Positions 1 through 8,828 of a stretch of 64,000 nucleotides of DNA are shown in pieces. Each line of letters begins with the position of its first letter. The first letter of the stretch is position 1. The stretch spans positions 372,001 to 436,000 of the forward strand of contig NZ_JASJOM010000003.1 of NCBI RefSeq assembly GCF_030271255.1, in the 5' to 3' direction. Under the pieces are notes generated by a model. It saw only the letters and a program-made list of their open reading frames with translations, was not told the DNA's origin and ran no database searches. The translations under genes were made by a program, and so were the position numbers. The DNA comes from Peribacillus folii. GTDB lineage: Bacteria; Bacillota; Bacilli; Bacillales; DSM-1321.

Positions 1-1426
1 CAATAGGCTCGCCCTTTCGCACCCGGATGTTTCGATACGCTTATCGCACAATGAGAAGCGCATCCTGCATACGAACGGTAACGGTGATGTCAGGCAGGTG
101 CTGGCTGCCATCTATGGTACGAATATCGCCAAAAAGATGATCCCGGTACATGCAAGCTCCCTGGACTTCACCATCTCTGGCTATATCGTGATGCCTGAGA
201 TTACCCGGGCTTCACGGAATTATATTTCAACCATGATAAACGGCCGTTTCATCAAAAACTATGCACTTGTGAAGGCAATTCTCGATGGATATCATACGCT
301 GCTGCCGATTGGCCGCTTTCCAATTGCTTTGCTGAATATTGAAATGGATCCGATACTTGTCGATGTCAACGTCCATCCATCAAAAATGGAGGTAAGGCTC
401 AGCAAGGAGCAGGAATTGTTCAGCCTAGTATCGGAAACGATCAAATCTGAGTTTAAAAAGCTGTCACTCATTCCAAGCGGGTATGCGCCGCCTGCACCTA
501 AGCCGGAACAGGCGAAGAGTGAGCAAACAACGCTGGATTTGGACCATGTCGTGGAGAGCGGAAAGCGTGTCCTTGAAGAAGCGAAGAAAGAAGCGTCACT
601 TTTGAAGGATACATTGATCCGTGAAAAGCAGGAACAAAAGAATCATGAGGATTTCATTTCTGATTTCAATCTCGAACCAATCAAGGAACTGATTTACAGC
701 AATGAAGATCAGCAGCGTATGGCGGACGTCTATATTCCGGTATTGCCGGAGGAAGAAAGTAAACCATATTACGAATCGGCTGAAAGGTATACCACCTACA
801 CAGTAGAGCAAGAGGAAGAAGTCGAGGAGGCTGAATCGGCAAGCCGAGTCCCGCCTATGTATCCAATCGGGCAAATGCATGGAACGTATATTTTCGCCCA
901 AAACGAAAATGGCTTATATATCATCGACCAACATGCCGCCCAGGAACGGATCAAATACGAATATTTTAAAGAAAAAGTCGGACAAGTCGAAAATGAGCTG
1001 CAAGATATGCTCGTCCCGATCACGCTTGAATTTTCGACAGACCAGTGCATCAGGATCAATGAATATCAGCATGAGCTGGAAAAAGTCGGCGTCTACTTAG
1101 AGGAGTTTGGCTACAACGCCTATATTGTCCGGTCCCATCCGCAATGGTTCCCAAAAGGGATCGAGCAGGAAATCCTGGAAGAAATGATCGAACAATTGCT
1201 ATCGATGAAAAAGGTGGACATCAAGAAACTGCGTGAAGAAGCAGCCATCATGATGAGCTGCAAAGCCTCCATCAAGGCAAACCGTCATTTGCGCAATGAC
1301 GAAATACAAGCACTGCTCGATGAACTAAGGAGGACGACCGACCCCTTCACATGCCCGCACGGAAGGCCCATCATCATCTCCTATTCCATTTATGAAATGG
1401 AGAAAATGTTCAAACGGGTCATGTAA
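1..1426 (+). CDS. mutL: DNA mismatch repair protein MutL (3' part)
   Basis: The gene enters from the left edge and is open from base 2 to the TAA at 1424-1426, giving about 474 C-terminal residues. The first part is the end of the GHKL ATPase/transducer region ([18 protein letters not shown]). An acidic, Lys/Glu-rich linker follows, then the C-terminal dimerisation and endonuclease domain. That domain carries [12 protein letters not shown] near base 926, which fits the metal-binding DQHA(X)2E(X)4E motif of MutL proteins that nick [12 protein letters not shown] and CPHGRP follow close to the end. This is the nicking type found in bacteria without MutH. MutL couples MutS mismatch recognition to strand incision. 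The start codon, and any mutS upstream, lie outside the window. Identity is near certain. Confidence 0.97.
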   Translation, partial: NRLALSHPDVSIRLSHNEKRILHTNGNGDVRQVLAAIYGTNIAKKMIPVHASSLDFTISGYIVMPEITRASRNYISTMINGRFIKNYALVKAILDGYHTLLPIGRFPIALLNIEMDPILVDVNVHPSKMEVRLSKEQELFSLVSETIKSEFKKLSLIPSGYAPPAPKPEQAKSEQTTLDLDHVVESGKRVLEEAKKEASLLKDTLIREKQEQKNHEDFISDFNLEPIKELIYSNEDQQRMADVYIPVLPEEESKPYYESAERYTTYTVEQEEEVEEAESASRVPPMYPIGQMHGTYIFAQNENGLYIIDQHAAQERIKYEYFKEKVGQVENELQDMLVPITLEFSTDQCIRINEYQHELEKVGVYLEEFGYNAYIVRSHPQWFPKGIEQEILEEMIEQLLSMKKVDIKKLREEAAIMMSCKASIKANRHLRNDEIQALLDELRRTTDPFTCPHGRPIIISYSIYEMEKMFKRVM

Positions 1427-1429
1427 TTA

Positions 1430-1476
1430 AAAGCAATGGAAAACCCTGATGAAAAGGGGTTTTTCATTGCTTTTTT
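1430..1476 (+). terminator. Intrinsic terminator of mutL
   Basis: A long hairpin starts a few bases after the mutL stop. The AAAGCAATG arm pairs with CATTGCTTT, the inner CCC pairs with GGGG, and a T6 run follows. It ends the mut operon. Confidence 0.9.
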
Positions 1477-1799
1477 CCGGTAAATGACCACAAAATGGCT
1501 TATGTCTATATTCTTTAATTTTAACCCCAGTAATTCTCCTCGCCACATTCCTGTATAAATAGCCAAATAATATAAGATGAAAATATGATCCTCTTGCTCT
1601 CACATTCCGGTAAGGAATATATTGCATTCTTCATGAACCAAGTCTCACCATTACCAATTATTTTTCTATCACCTTATGTCAGTAGGCAGCGAGAAGCTAT
1701 GGTTTCTTGTAAGGAGCCGTGATAAAAAGGGTTGAGTGATGAGGAAGGGTTCAATAGCAAAAATCACTCATTCACACATTGAACGTAAAGAGTAGAAGG
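1477..1799. other. Gap without recognisable gene
   Basis: This AT-rich stretch lies between the mutL terminator and the convergent small gene. A 66-codon frame on the minus strand has no ribosome site and family-like sequence was not seen. No promoter or RNA structure was recognised. Confidence 0.4.
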
Positions 1800-2033
1800 T
1801 TAGAAGCTTAACTTAGCTAGATAATCGAGAACGTCTCTTCTTTCATTCTTTTTTATAGCCTCTTTTAAACCAAGTATGGGTGAGTTATATGCTGTTGCTT
1901 TCCCATAGGCGGCTAAATACAACACTAGTTTTTGATCAGCAATGGCTTCTGGGGAGTCTCCATAAACAACTGTGGATTTCATTACATTCATAGCAAATTC
2001 GTTTGCATTGATTTTTTGATAGGCATTTGTCAT
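1800..2033 (-). CDS. Small conserved-looking protein of unknown function (77 aa)
   Basis: A short protein starting MTNAYQKINANEFAMNV. The ATG at 2033 is chosen over a GTG three codons upstream because AAAGGAGGTG lies 8 bases before the ATG, an ideal Bacillus ribosome site. The chain is soluble-looking, with no membrane segment or Cys. It has an Ala/Leu-rich middle (ADQKLVLYLAAYGKA) likely to form helices, and a charged tail. A minus-strand -10 box (TATAAT) lies about 25 bases upstream, so it is probably a single-gene transcript. I do not recognise the family. The strong ribosome site and normal codon use argue that it is real. Confidence 0.7.
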   Translation of the reverse strand: MTNAYQKINANEFAMNVMKSTVVYGDSPEAIADQKLVLYLAAYGKATAYNSPILGLKEAIKKNERRDVLDYLAKLSF

Positions 2034-2057
2034 TTTTTTCACCTCCTTTATAGGATA

Positions 2058-2063
2058 ATTATA
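2058..2063 (-). promoter_or_regulatory. -10 box for the 77-aa gene
   Basis: Read on the minus strand this is a perfect TATAAT, about 25 bases before the start at 2033. No good -35 hexamer is visible 17 bases upstream (CAACTT), so the promoter is only partly supported. Confidence 0.45.
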
Positions 2064-2186
2064 CCAAATTAAAGCAGGTAAGTTGTGAATAAATATGAAA
2101 ATTTAGTTAGCAATAACTAGGTTAGGCTGTAACATGAAAATTTATCGTGCTTATGTGTGAAGTCTAAATAATGGGAGGTGAATACA

Positions 2187-2237
2187 TTGCCATTCGTCAT
2201 TCGTGGAAGTTTCGGGAAGCAGCAGAAAAAGAAATGA
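2187..2237 (+). CDS. Possible 16-codon micro-ORF
   Basis: TTG start with GGAGGTG seven bases upstream, encoding MPFVIRGSFGKQQKKK and a TGA. The TGA overlaps an ATG that opens a second 24-codon frame. The ribosome site is excellent but the peptide is very short and basic. It may be a real small protein, or the leftover 5' end of a lost gene, since a replication-gene fragment lies just downstream. Confidence 0.25.
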   Translation: MPFVIRGSFGKQQKKK

Positions 2238-2261
2238 CAGACCATCAAGCATTCTACTTAA

Positions 2262-2462
2262 ATGAAACGTTATCTGTTATGGAAGTTAAGAGTGTGGCTG
2301 ACATTTGAAGGAGGCAAGTTAGACCTAAAAAGATGTTGCTTTAGTCAAGACGATAAGTTCGACGTGATTGAAGCAAAACATGGTGTAACAAGATTCGGGG
2401 TTACGCTGAAACTCCTCTTGAAAATTTACAAAGAGGGAAACTACTCTTTTCAAGCCGAATAA
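2262..2462 (+). pseudogene. Fragment of a DUF4373 / Lin1244-type phage replication protein
   Basis: The 66-codon frame contains DDKFDVIEAKHGVTRFGV and LKLLLKIYKEGNY. This is the pattern of the N-terminal winged-helix region of phage and plasmid DnaD-like replication proteins, typically reading Dx(K/R)fxxIxxkhGxxGxxvxxxLLxxIYxxGyY. Normal proteins run 200-300 residues, whereas here the frame stops right after this motif. The first 20 codons do not look like family sequence, and no ribosome site precedes the ATG. I read it as a degraded remnant of a prophage or integrated element. The similarity is from memory and covers about 40 residues. Confidence 0.4.
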
Positions 2463-2925
2463 ATGTCAACATAAACATAAATAGTTTTGACGTCAAAAAA
2501 GGGTTCAAACGCGTTATTTACATGACCCGGAAAAGCCGAATCATATCACCTCATAATATCTAACAATAGTGGCGAGTCTTATTTATTTGAATTTACCCAT
2601 CCCCTGAATTCGTGATATTTTGTTTCTTGTGTCATTTTGGCGGACAATCCAATAGTTTATTAAGCGACCATTGAGAAATTGGCATGACGATGATTTAAAT
2701 AAGAAAAGAACTTGAAGCAAAATTGATATCCTTTCACTTATACCACTACTTTTACAGGGGTATCTTTATATAAGGCAAGCAAAATGTTATTGCAAGGTTG
2801 TTTTTTCTTACATAAAGGCCAGAGAGTAGGAGAAGCCACTATTAAAAAACTCGTGTTGTTTGAATTTAGGCGTGGTAAATTTATATAACAAGCAATTAAT
2901 AAAAACCAATGAGGTAAATTTAGAT
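2463..2925. other. Gap, AT-rich, no recognisable gene
   Basis: The stretch lies between two broken genes. It has several stops in all frames and no clear promoter. An 89-codon minus-strand frame overlapping its end and the coaA remnant is a shadow. Confidence 0.4.
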
Positions 2926-3835
2926 ATGAATATATTTCAAACCCATACAGAATTAAATAGAGAAGAATGGGCTGAATTACGTAATAAAACACCGCTGTTG
3001 TTATCAAAAAAAGAATGAGAGGATGTTAAAGGAACAAATGATGTAATTTCTCTTCAAGAAGTGGAGAAGATTTACCTACCCTTATCACGTTTAATGAACC
3101 TAAAAGCGGAAGCAGCTAGACAATGGAAGGGAGTTATCTGCTCATTTTTAAGTAAAAACCCTAAAAGAGTACCTTTTATTATTGGAGTGGCGGGAAGTGT
3201 TGCAGTTGGGAAAAGTACGACTGCTAGAGTGTTGAGAACCCTTTTATCAAAATGGGAAAGCCATAGAAAAGTGGATCTGGTTACAACAGACGGTTTCTTA
3301 TACTCTACGGATACCTTGGAAAAAAAAGGACTGTTGAGCAGGAAGGATTTTCCAGAAAGCTATGACACCCAAAAATTAATTGATTTTATGGTTAGAGTAA
3401 AATCCGGAGTGGATAAAGCGGAAGCACCAGTACACTCCCATCTAACCTACGACATAGTACCCGAGTAACAAAAATTATAAGAAATCCAGATATCCTTATT
3501 GTAGAGGGAATTAATGTTCTTCAAGTCAAAAATTCCAATCCTTTATTTGCAAGTGACTTTTTTGACTTTTCTATCTATCTTGACGCTGAAGAAAGTGATA
3601 TAAAGCAATGGTATATTGAAAGGTTCTTTCTCCTTCAAAAGACAGCTTTCGAGGATAAACAATCTTACTTTCATCGGTATAAGGATATTTCCCAGAAAGA
3701 AGCAATGGAAAAAGCTAGTGAAATTTGGGTAGACATTAATGGTGAAAATTTAAAAGAAAATATACTTCCTACGATGAGAAGGGCTGATCTAATACTTAGA
3801 AAAATCACGATCATCAAATTGAAAAAGTATATTGA
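2926..3835 (+). pseudogene. coaA: Degenerate type I pantothenate kinase (coaA copy)
   Basis: Almost the whole of a bacterial CoaA can be read, but in three pieces. Frame 1 opens at ATG 2926 (MNIFQTHTELNREEWAELR) and meets an in-frame TGA at 3016-3018. It continues in the same frame through KIYLPLSRL, the P-loop [24 protein letters not shown] and [11 protein letters not shown] one-base loss near 3463 moves the reading to frame 3 ([39 protein letters not shown]). A second one-base loss in an A run near 3803 restores the family-like end ([13 protein letters not shown] 3833-3835). CoaA phosphorylates pantothenate, the first step of coenzyme A synthesis. The frame-1 piece from 3061 could still be made as a 135-aa fragment but lacks the C-terminal half. 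A working copy presumably exists elsewhere in the genome. Confidence 0.9.
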
Positions 3836-3845
3836 AAGAAATTTT

Positions 3846-3870
3846 AGCTGCCAGATGGCGGCTTCTTTTT
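3846..3870 (+). terminator. Terminator after the coaA remnant
   Basis: AGCTGCC pairs with GGCGGCT around an AGAT loop, with one T-G pair, followed by a T-rich tail. It is the surviving terminator of the old coaA gene. Confidence 0.7.
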
Positions 3871-4121
3871 GGTTTATTTTTTAATCCCGATTGGAGGTAG
3901 GGTTATCCTAAGTATTCAAGCGAATATTTTTCAGCCATGGCACCGGGTAAGTGCCTATACTGTTTAAAAAATTCAAAAAAACCTTGACTATATATATTAA
4001 AGTTATCCGGAAAGAACGCCATGTATTTTACCTGCTTTGTAAGCTGCATATGAGTTGTTTTAGGGCGGGATGTTACGACAGAAACGCTTAGAAACCCTTA
4101 TCTGTGCACACAGCCGGGGGG

Positions 4122-4127
4122 TATAAT
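4122..4127 (+). promoter_or_regulatory. Candidate -10 box for the GyrI-like gene
   Basis: A perfect TATAAT follows a G6 run, about 45 bases before the ATG at 4174. No good -35 was found, so the call is tentative. The rest of 3871-4173 shows no gene. Confidence 0.35.
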
Positions 4128-4173
4128 GGAAAAGTGATAACAAAAATATCAAGCAGTAGAAGGGAACAAAATA

Positions 4174-4800
4174 ATGAAATACGAATGGAGAAAAAAAGAG
4201 AAGGAATTATATATTCCAAAGCGAAAACCTGAACTTGTCACGATCCCAGAGCAAAAATTTTTTATGATAAAGGGAAAAGGGAATCCAAATGAGCAGGAAT
4301 TTGCTGAAAAGATAGGCGTTCTTTATTCATTAGCGTATGCGGTGAGAATGATGCCGAAGCAGGGGTACACTCCCGATGGATATTTCGAATATACGGTATT
4401 TCCATTAGAAGGTGTATGGGATTTAACAGAAGCGGGCAGGCAATTAACTACATTGGTTAAAGAAGAATTATTATATACGATCATGATTAGACAACCAGAT
4501 TTCGTCACAAAAGAAGTAGTAGAGAGAGCATTTGATCATGTAGAGAAAAAGAAACCTCATCCATTTCTAAAGGAAGTAAAGTTCGGTACAGTTGAAGATG
4601 GTTTATCTGTCCAGATGCTTCATGTCGGACCATATGATGACGAACCTCAAAGTTTCCAACTCATGAAAGAATTCACCGAACATAATAATCTTGAAAGAAC
4701 TTCATTACAACATAGAGAAATATATCTTTCGGATTTCAGGAAAGTCGAACCTGCAAAATTAAAAACTGTGTTGCGATATAGGGTTAAGATGATCGACTGA
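4174..4800 (+). CDS. GyrI-like small-molecule-binding domain protein
   Basis: A 208-aa soluble protein. It resembles the stand-alone GyrI-like/effector-binding domain found in Bacillus and also at the C-terminus of AraC- and MerR-type regulators. Features seen are the N-terminal KPELVTIPEQKFFMIKGKG strand pair, the central FEYTVFPLEGVWDL and the late VQMLHVGPYDDEPQSF, the usual strand preceding the ligand pocket. There is no DNA-binding domain and no signal peptide. Such proteins bind hydrophobic or cationic drugs, and some inhibit gyrase or hydrolyse cyclopropanoids; the ligand here is unknown. The ribosome site is weak (AGAAGGGA). It stands alone between two terminators. Confidence 0.7.
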   Translation: MKYEWRKKEKELYIPKRKPELVTIPEQKFFMIKGKGNPNEQEFAEKIGVLYSLAYAVRMMPKQGYTPDGYFEYTVFPLEGVWDLTEAGRQLTTLVKEELLYTIMIRQPDFVTKEVVERAFDHVEKKKPHPFLKEVKFGTVEDGLSVQMLHVGPYDDEPQSFQLMKEFTEHNNLERTSLQHREIYLSDFRKVEPAKLKTVLRYRVKMID

Positions 4801-4836
4801 TTTTTTAACGGCCCATTAAATAGAATGCAAGTAAGG

Positions 4837-4861
4837 AGACCAGATCAACCTGGTCTTTTTT
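4837..4861 (+). terminator. Terminator of the GyrI-like gene
   Basis: AGACCAG and CTGGTCT form a perfect 7-bp stem around ATCAAC, followed by T6. Confidence 0.85.
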
Positions 4862-5100
4862 GTTTGTTTAGATACACATTTATTACGTTATTCTTTGGTG
4901 AGTAAAATACTATTTCAATATATCCAGTTGTTTCAACTTATGTAAATATAATGGATTAAAACCCTTTGGTAAAGCACTTACATTTCCTGTTTTCTGTGTA
5001 TAATTACCTGAATATAAAGAATTAACTTTTAATTTATATAATTCAGTGATATTATTTTATGAGAATTTTCAAACTATTATACAGAAGGTGAGGCACTCAA

Positions 5101-6288
5101 ATGTCACAGATGTTGGCTTTGGTAATTGTAATTTTGATTTTATTTGTAGGGGACATAGTGGCGGTTCGAACGAAAGCCTGGGTACCTTCCGTTTTTATTT
5201 CAGCGATTTTGTTTCTAGCTGGTTATTGGACGTTTTTCCCGCAGGATATCGTTTCAATTGCAGGTGTTCCGCCCGTAGTGGCAACCATGATGATGTACCT
5301 TTTGATCACGAATATGGGAACGCTGCTTTCGATACGGGAATTGATGAATCAATGGAAAACGATTGTCATCTCCCTGGCAGGCATCCTTGGTATAGTGGCA
5401 TTATTATTTGGAATTGGCATATTTATCTTTGATTTGCAAACGGTGCTTGTCGCGATTCCTCCTCTAGTCGGCGGCATGGTATCTTCGATAATCATGTCGG
5501 AAGGAGCGGCAGATGCAGGTCTTACGAGCTTATCCGTCTTTGCCATCGTAATTTATGTGATGCAAGGCTTCGCTGGCTATCCTTTGACATCCATTGTGTT
5601 GAAGAAAGAAGGCAAGAAGCTTCTTGGGCAATATCGAAATGGACAATTGGCTGTCAAAAAGAGTGCTTCGGCATCTGATGCGGGAGGCATGGCGGAACTT
5701 AAGCTGTTTAAAAAGCTTCCGGAAAAATATAATACGGAATATTTTAAATTTTTCAGGCTCGCGGTTGTTGCTTTTCTCGCTTATCTAGTTTCAACTGGTT
5801 TGGCTCCGATTATTTCCATCAATGCTTTTGTTCTTTGCTTGCTTTTTGGGGTCATTGCAAAAAGTATCGGTTTCCTGGAAAGACAGGCTTTGCAAAAAGC
5901 GAATGGGTTTGGTTTTGCGATCATGGCCCTCATGCTTTTCGTTTTTGACGGATTAAAAAGTGCAACACCAAGCATGATGATGGAAATCCTTTATCCTCTT
6001 GTCGTTTGCATTATCTTGGCTGTGCTGGGGATGTATATATTCTCGTTCATAGCAGGGAAGTTATTAAAAGTCAGCAAGGAAATGGCCTTTGCTGTATCCT
6101 TGACGGCATTATACGGTTTTCCAGCCGATTACATCATCACCAATGAAGTGGTCAATTCCTTGACAAAGGATGAAAAAGAAAAAGAAGCATTGCTAAGTCA
6201 TATGCTGCCGCCGATGCTTGTTGGCGGATTCATATCAGTAACGATCGTTTCGGTCATTTTAGCAGGAATATTCGTGCAATTTTTGTAA
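5101..6288 (+). CDS. Multi-pass membrane transporter, family uncertain
   Basis: A 395-aa, very hydrophobic protein with about ten or more membrane segments in two halves. The halves are separated by a charged cytoplasmic loop near residues 165-205 (KKEGKKLLGQYRNG to KLPEKYN). The conserved-looking PPLVGGMVSSIIMSEG, followed by GLTSLSVFAIVI, recalls the glycine-rich re-entrant segments of GltS-like and other two-fold inverted-repeat sodium symporters, but I cannot name the family. The ribosome site AGAAGGTGAGG precedes the ATG. It is the first gene of a three-gene operon with two M20 amidohydrolases (gap of 17 bases, then an ATGA overlap). It is therefore inferred to import or export an amino-acid derivative that the enzymes hydrolyse. 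Confidence 0.7.
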   Translation: MSQMLALVIVILILFVGDIVAVRTKAWVPSVFISAILFLAGYWTFFPQDIVSIAGVPPVVATMMMYLLITNMGTLLSIRELMNQWKTIVISLAGILGIVALLFGIGIFIFDLQTVLVAIPPLVGGMVSSIIMSEGAADAGLTSLSVFAIVIYVMQGFAGYPLTSIVLKKEGKKLLGQYRNGQLAVKKSASASDAGGMAELKLFKKLPEKYNTEYFKFFRLAVVAFLAYLVSTGLAPIISINAFVLCLLFGVIAKSIGFLERQALQKANGFGFAIMALMLFVFDGLKSATPSMMMEILYPLVVCIILAVLGMYIFSFIAGKLLKVSKEMAFAVSLTALYGFPADYIITNEVVNSLTKDEKEKEALLSHMLPPMLVGGFISVTIVSVILAGIFVQFL

Positions 6289-6305
6289 GATGGGAGGAAT
6301 TATAG

Positions 6306-7532
6306 GTGAGTCTTGTTGAACGTATAGAAAAACAAATAAATGATTTGAGCAGATATACAGCAACACCAGGAAAAGGGACTACCCGGCTAACGTATAGCAA
6401 GGAAGACTTGCTTACTCGGAATTATATGAAAGATAAAATGATGGAGTATGGATTAACGGTTCGGGAAGATGGCTTGGGGAATATTTTTGGAAAGCTTGAC
6501 GGCACTATAAAGGATGGACCGAGTGTGCTGCTCGGTTCACATTTTGATTCCGTCCCGAATGGCGGTGCGTATGACGGGCCAGCTGGCGTGATTGTCGCTC
6601 TTGAGGTGGCAGGCCTTTTTACCGAAAATCGATTGAGACCTAAATATCCATTGGAAATCGTTGCGCTCATTGAAGAAGAAGGTTCTCGTTTTGGCGGGGG
6701 ACTAATGGGGTCGAGAGGGATGATCGGCTCGCTTAGTGAGGAAGGTTTTAAAAACCTGAAGGATAAGGAAGGAATCACAACAATAGAAGCGATGGCAAAA
6801 ATCGGACTCGATAGTTCCCTTCCGAAAAAGCGAGAATCGGACACCATCAAGTCCTTCCTCGAATTGCATATAGAACAAGGGCCCATTCTTGAAGAGAAGA
6901 ATATCCCCATTGGGGTTGTAGAAGCCATCGTTGGGATAACCCAACTGGAAGTAACGGTGGAAGGGAAGGCGGGACATGCAGGTACAACTCCAATGGATCG
7001 CCGTACCGATGCATTGGTTACGGCTGCCCAAATCATTTCCCGCTTACCGGACTTAGCAGTCAAGGAGGGAGAAGGTACGGTCATTACCACGGGCCGCCTT
7101 CATGTTTTTCCAAATGGGGCAAACGTCATTCCCGATAAAGTGGTATTTTCGGTGGACATTCGATCTGGCAAGGAAGAACATATTACCCGTATCATCAGCA
7201 AAATACATGAACTAATTGATTCCTTTCATGAACAGGGCTTCCACACAACTGCTGAACAGCTGTTATATATGCCGCCTAAAATCTTGAATGAAGGGATTAG
7301 CGTTTTATTAAAAGAGAAATGTGCCGATTTAGGGATTCCATACTGCTCGATTAACAGCGGAGCAGGCCACGATGCGATGGTTTTTTCCGATGTGACTGAT
7401 GTCGGCATGCTGTTTGTTCCTAGTAAAGCAGGATTAAGTCATTGTCCAGAGGAATGGTCTGATGCACGTCATTTGGCGAATGGTGTGCAAATATTTTATG
7501 AAGTGGCCAAACGATTAACGGAGGTAGAATGA
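6306..7532 (+). CDS. Zn-dependent N-carbamoyl-L-amino-acid / allantoate-type amidohydrolase (M20)
   Basis: A 408-aa member of the hydantoinase/carbamoylase branch of peptidase family M20. The metal site is readable: H79 and D81 in GSHFDS, D90 in GGAYDGPAG, and E124/E125 in EEEGSRFGGG. ELHIEQGPILEE, the lid motif GHAGTTPMDRRTDAL and GAGHDAM follow, all typical of N-carbamoyl amino acid hydrolases, beta-ureidopropionases and allantoate amidohydrolases. These remove the carbamoyl group, giving amino acid, CO2 and ammonia. The GTG start at 6306 is preceded by GGGAGG. No hydantoinase or purine-catabolism genes lie nearby, so the exact substrate is open. The stop overlaps the next start (ATGA), implying translational coupling. 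Confidence 0.85.
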   Translation: MSLVERIEKQINDLSRYTATPGKGTTRLTYSKEDLLTRNYMKDKMMEYGLTVREDGLGNIFGKLDGTIKDGPSVLLGSHFDSVPNGGAYDGPAGVIVALEVAGLFTENRLRPKYPLEIVALIEEEGSRFGGGLMGSRGMIGSLSEEGFKNLKDKEGITTIEAMAKIGLDSSLPKKRESDTIKSFLELHIEQGPILEEKNIPIGVVEAIVGITQLEVTVEGKAGHAGTTPMDRRTDALVTAAQIISRLPDLAVKEGEGTVITTGRLHVFPNGANVIPDKVVFSVDIRSGKEEHITRIISKIHELIDSFHEQGFHTTAEQLLYMPPKILNEGISVLLKEKCADLGIPYCSINSGAGHDAMVFSDVTDVGMLFVPSKAGLSHCPEEWSDARHLANGVQIFYEVAKRLTEVE

Positions 7533-8728
7533 AGATGATCAATCAAACGATAAAAGCAGCTATTCAAGACCACGGTGCTGAATTGACGGAAATACGCAGA
7601 AAACTTCATAGCGAACCTGAGTTATCTTGGGAGGAAGTAAATACGACTGCATATGTTTGCGAATACCTTGAAAAATTAGGAATCACTTACCGGAAAGCGG
7701 AACCAACAGGCGTTATTGCGGAAATTAAAGGAGGCAGGCCTGGAAAAACGGTAGCATTACGAGCGGATATGGATGCACTTTCTGTTGAGCAATTAAATAA
7801 AGATTTGCCATATGCTTCAAAAGAAGCGGGGAAAATGCATGCATGCGGTCATGATGCACACACAGCCATGTTATTGATTGCAGCAAAGGCCTTGAATGCC
7901 GTTAAAGAGGATGTACCAGGGAATGTTCGTTTGATCTTTCAGCCAGCTGAAGAAGTGGCAGCAGGTGCAAAGGAAATGGTCAAGCAAGGGGCAGTCGAAG
8001 GAGTCGATAATGTTTTTGGCATACATATTTGGTCGCAAATGCCAACAAGCAAGGTCGCTTGCACGCAAGGTCCTTCCTTCGCTTCAGCAGATATCTTTAC
8101 CGTAAAGTTTAAAGGAAGAGGGGGGCATGGTGCAATGCCACAGGATTGTATTGATGCAACCATCGTTGCTTCTTCCTTCGTCATGAATGTTCAAACTGTC
8201 GTATCAAGGACGGTCGACCCGCAACTTCCAGCTGTTTTGACTGTTGGGAAAATGGACGTTGGCACCCGATTCAATGTCATTGCAGAAAATGCCGTCATTG
8301 AAGGGACCGTCCGCTGTTTTGATCCCAAAACACGTGACCATATTGAACAGCAGCTCCAGGTTTATGCTGAAAATGTTGCCAATATCTATGGGGCCACTGC
8401 TGAGGTTGCGTATAAACGCGGCACACAGGCTGTCATCAATGATGCCTCCAGTGCAAAGCTAGTGCAAAAAACGGCAGTGGCTGCGTTTGGAGAAGCCGTC
8501 TTATATAATGAAAAGCCCACAATGGGCGGGGAAGACTTTAGCTTCTTTTTAGATGAAGTACCTGGAAGCTTCGCATTGGTTGGTGCTGGGAACGCTGAAA
8601 AAGATACGCAATGGGCCCACCATCACGGGAATTTCAATATCGATGAGGATGCGCTTGCTACAGGTGCAGAGCTTTATGCTCAATATGCATGGACATATTT
8701 GACCGAAGGAACTGAAAATATAGGCTAA
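7529..8728 (+). CDS. M20 family amidohydrolase (N-acyl-amino acid / hippurate hydrolase type)
   Basis: A 399-aa M20D enzyme. It shows the N-terminal RRKLHSEPELSWEE, a metal-binding Cys/His pair in MHACGHDAHT (C106, H108), the catalytic glutamates in QPAEEVAAGA and the dimer-domain GRGGHGAMPQ. GGEDFSFF and the C-terminal HHHGNFNIDE complete the metal site. The family hydrolyses N-acyl amino acids, hippurate or indole-acetyl conjugates. GGAGG at 7520 sits 4 bases before ATG 7529 and 10 before ATG 7535, so the true start could be either. Paired with a carbamoylase and a transporter, it suggests salvage of N-blocked amino acids, but substrate specificity cannot be read from sequence. Confidence 0.88.
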   Translation: MKMINQTIKAAIQDHGAELTEIRRKLHSEPELSWEEVNTTAYVCEYLEKLGITYRKAEPTGVIAEIKGGRPGKTVALRADMDALSVEQLNKDLPYASKEAGKMHACGHDAHTAMLLIAAKALNAVKEDVPGNVRLIFQPAEEVAAGAKEMVKQGAVEGVDNVFGIHIWSQMPTSKVACTQGPSFASADIFTVKFKGRGGHGAMPQDCIDATIVASSFVMNVQTVVSRTVDPQLPAVLTVGKMDVGTRFNVIAENAVIEGTVRCFDPKTRDHIEQQLQVYAENVANIYGATAEVAYKRGTQAVINDASSAKLVQKTAVAAFGEAVLYNEKPTMGGEDFSFFLDEVPGSFALVGAGNAEKDTQWAHHHGNFNIDEDALATGAELYAQYAWTYLTEGTENIG

Positions 8729-8743
8729 CGTGATGAATATCAT

Positions 8744-8783
8744 AAAAGAAAGAGGGGCAGCTGATTGGCTGCCTTCTTTCTTT
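8744..8783 (+). terminator. Strong terminator of the amidohydrolase operon
   Basis: AAAGAAAG and GGCAGC are matched by GCTGCC and CTTTCTTT around TGATT. The stem of about 16 bp is purine-rich on the left arm and reads as a terminator from both sides. Confidence 0.85.
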
Positions 8784-8828
8784 GTAGACAATCCCGATGA
8801 AAATTGAGTTTGTCTACAATTTTTTTGT
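8782..8828 (+). terminator. Second hairpin with U tract, or paired operator
   Basis: TTGTAGACAA (8782-8791) and TTGTCTACAA (8810-8819) are perfect 10-bp inverted arms 18 bases apart, followed by a T run. This is most simply a back-up terminator. Each arm also has the TTGTNNACAA form seen in operators of some FCD-GntR regulators, and such a regulator gene follows at 9374. Confidence 0.6.

Noticed and set aside
1427..1627. 66-codon minus-strand frame after mutL
   Set aside because: It overlaps the terminator and has no ribosome site or family signal.
6422..7090. 222-codon frame antisense to the carbamoylase gene
   Set aside because: The plus-strand gene has full family motifs; the antisense frame has Ser/Pro-rich sequence and no ribosome site.
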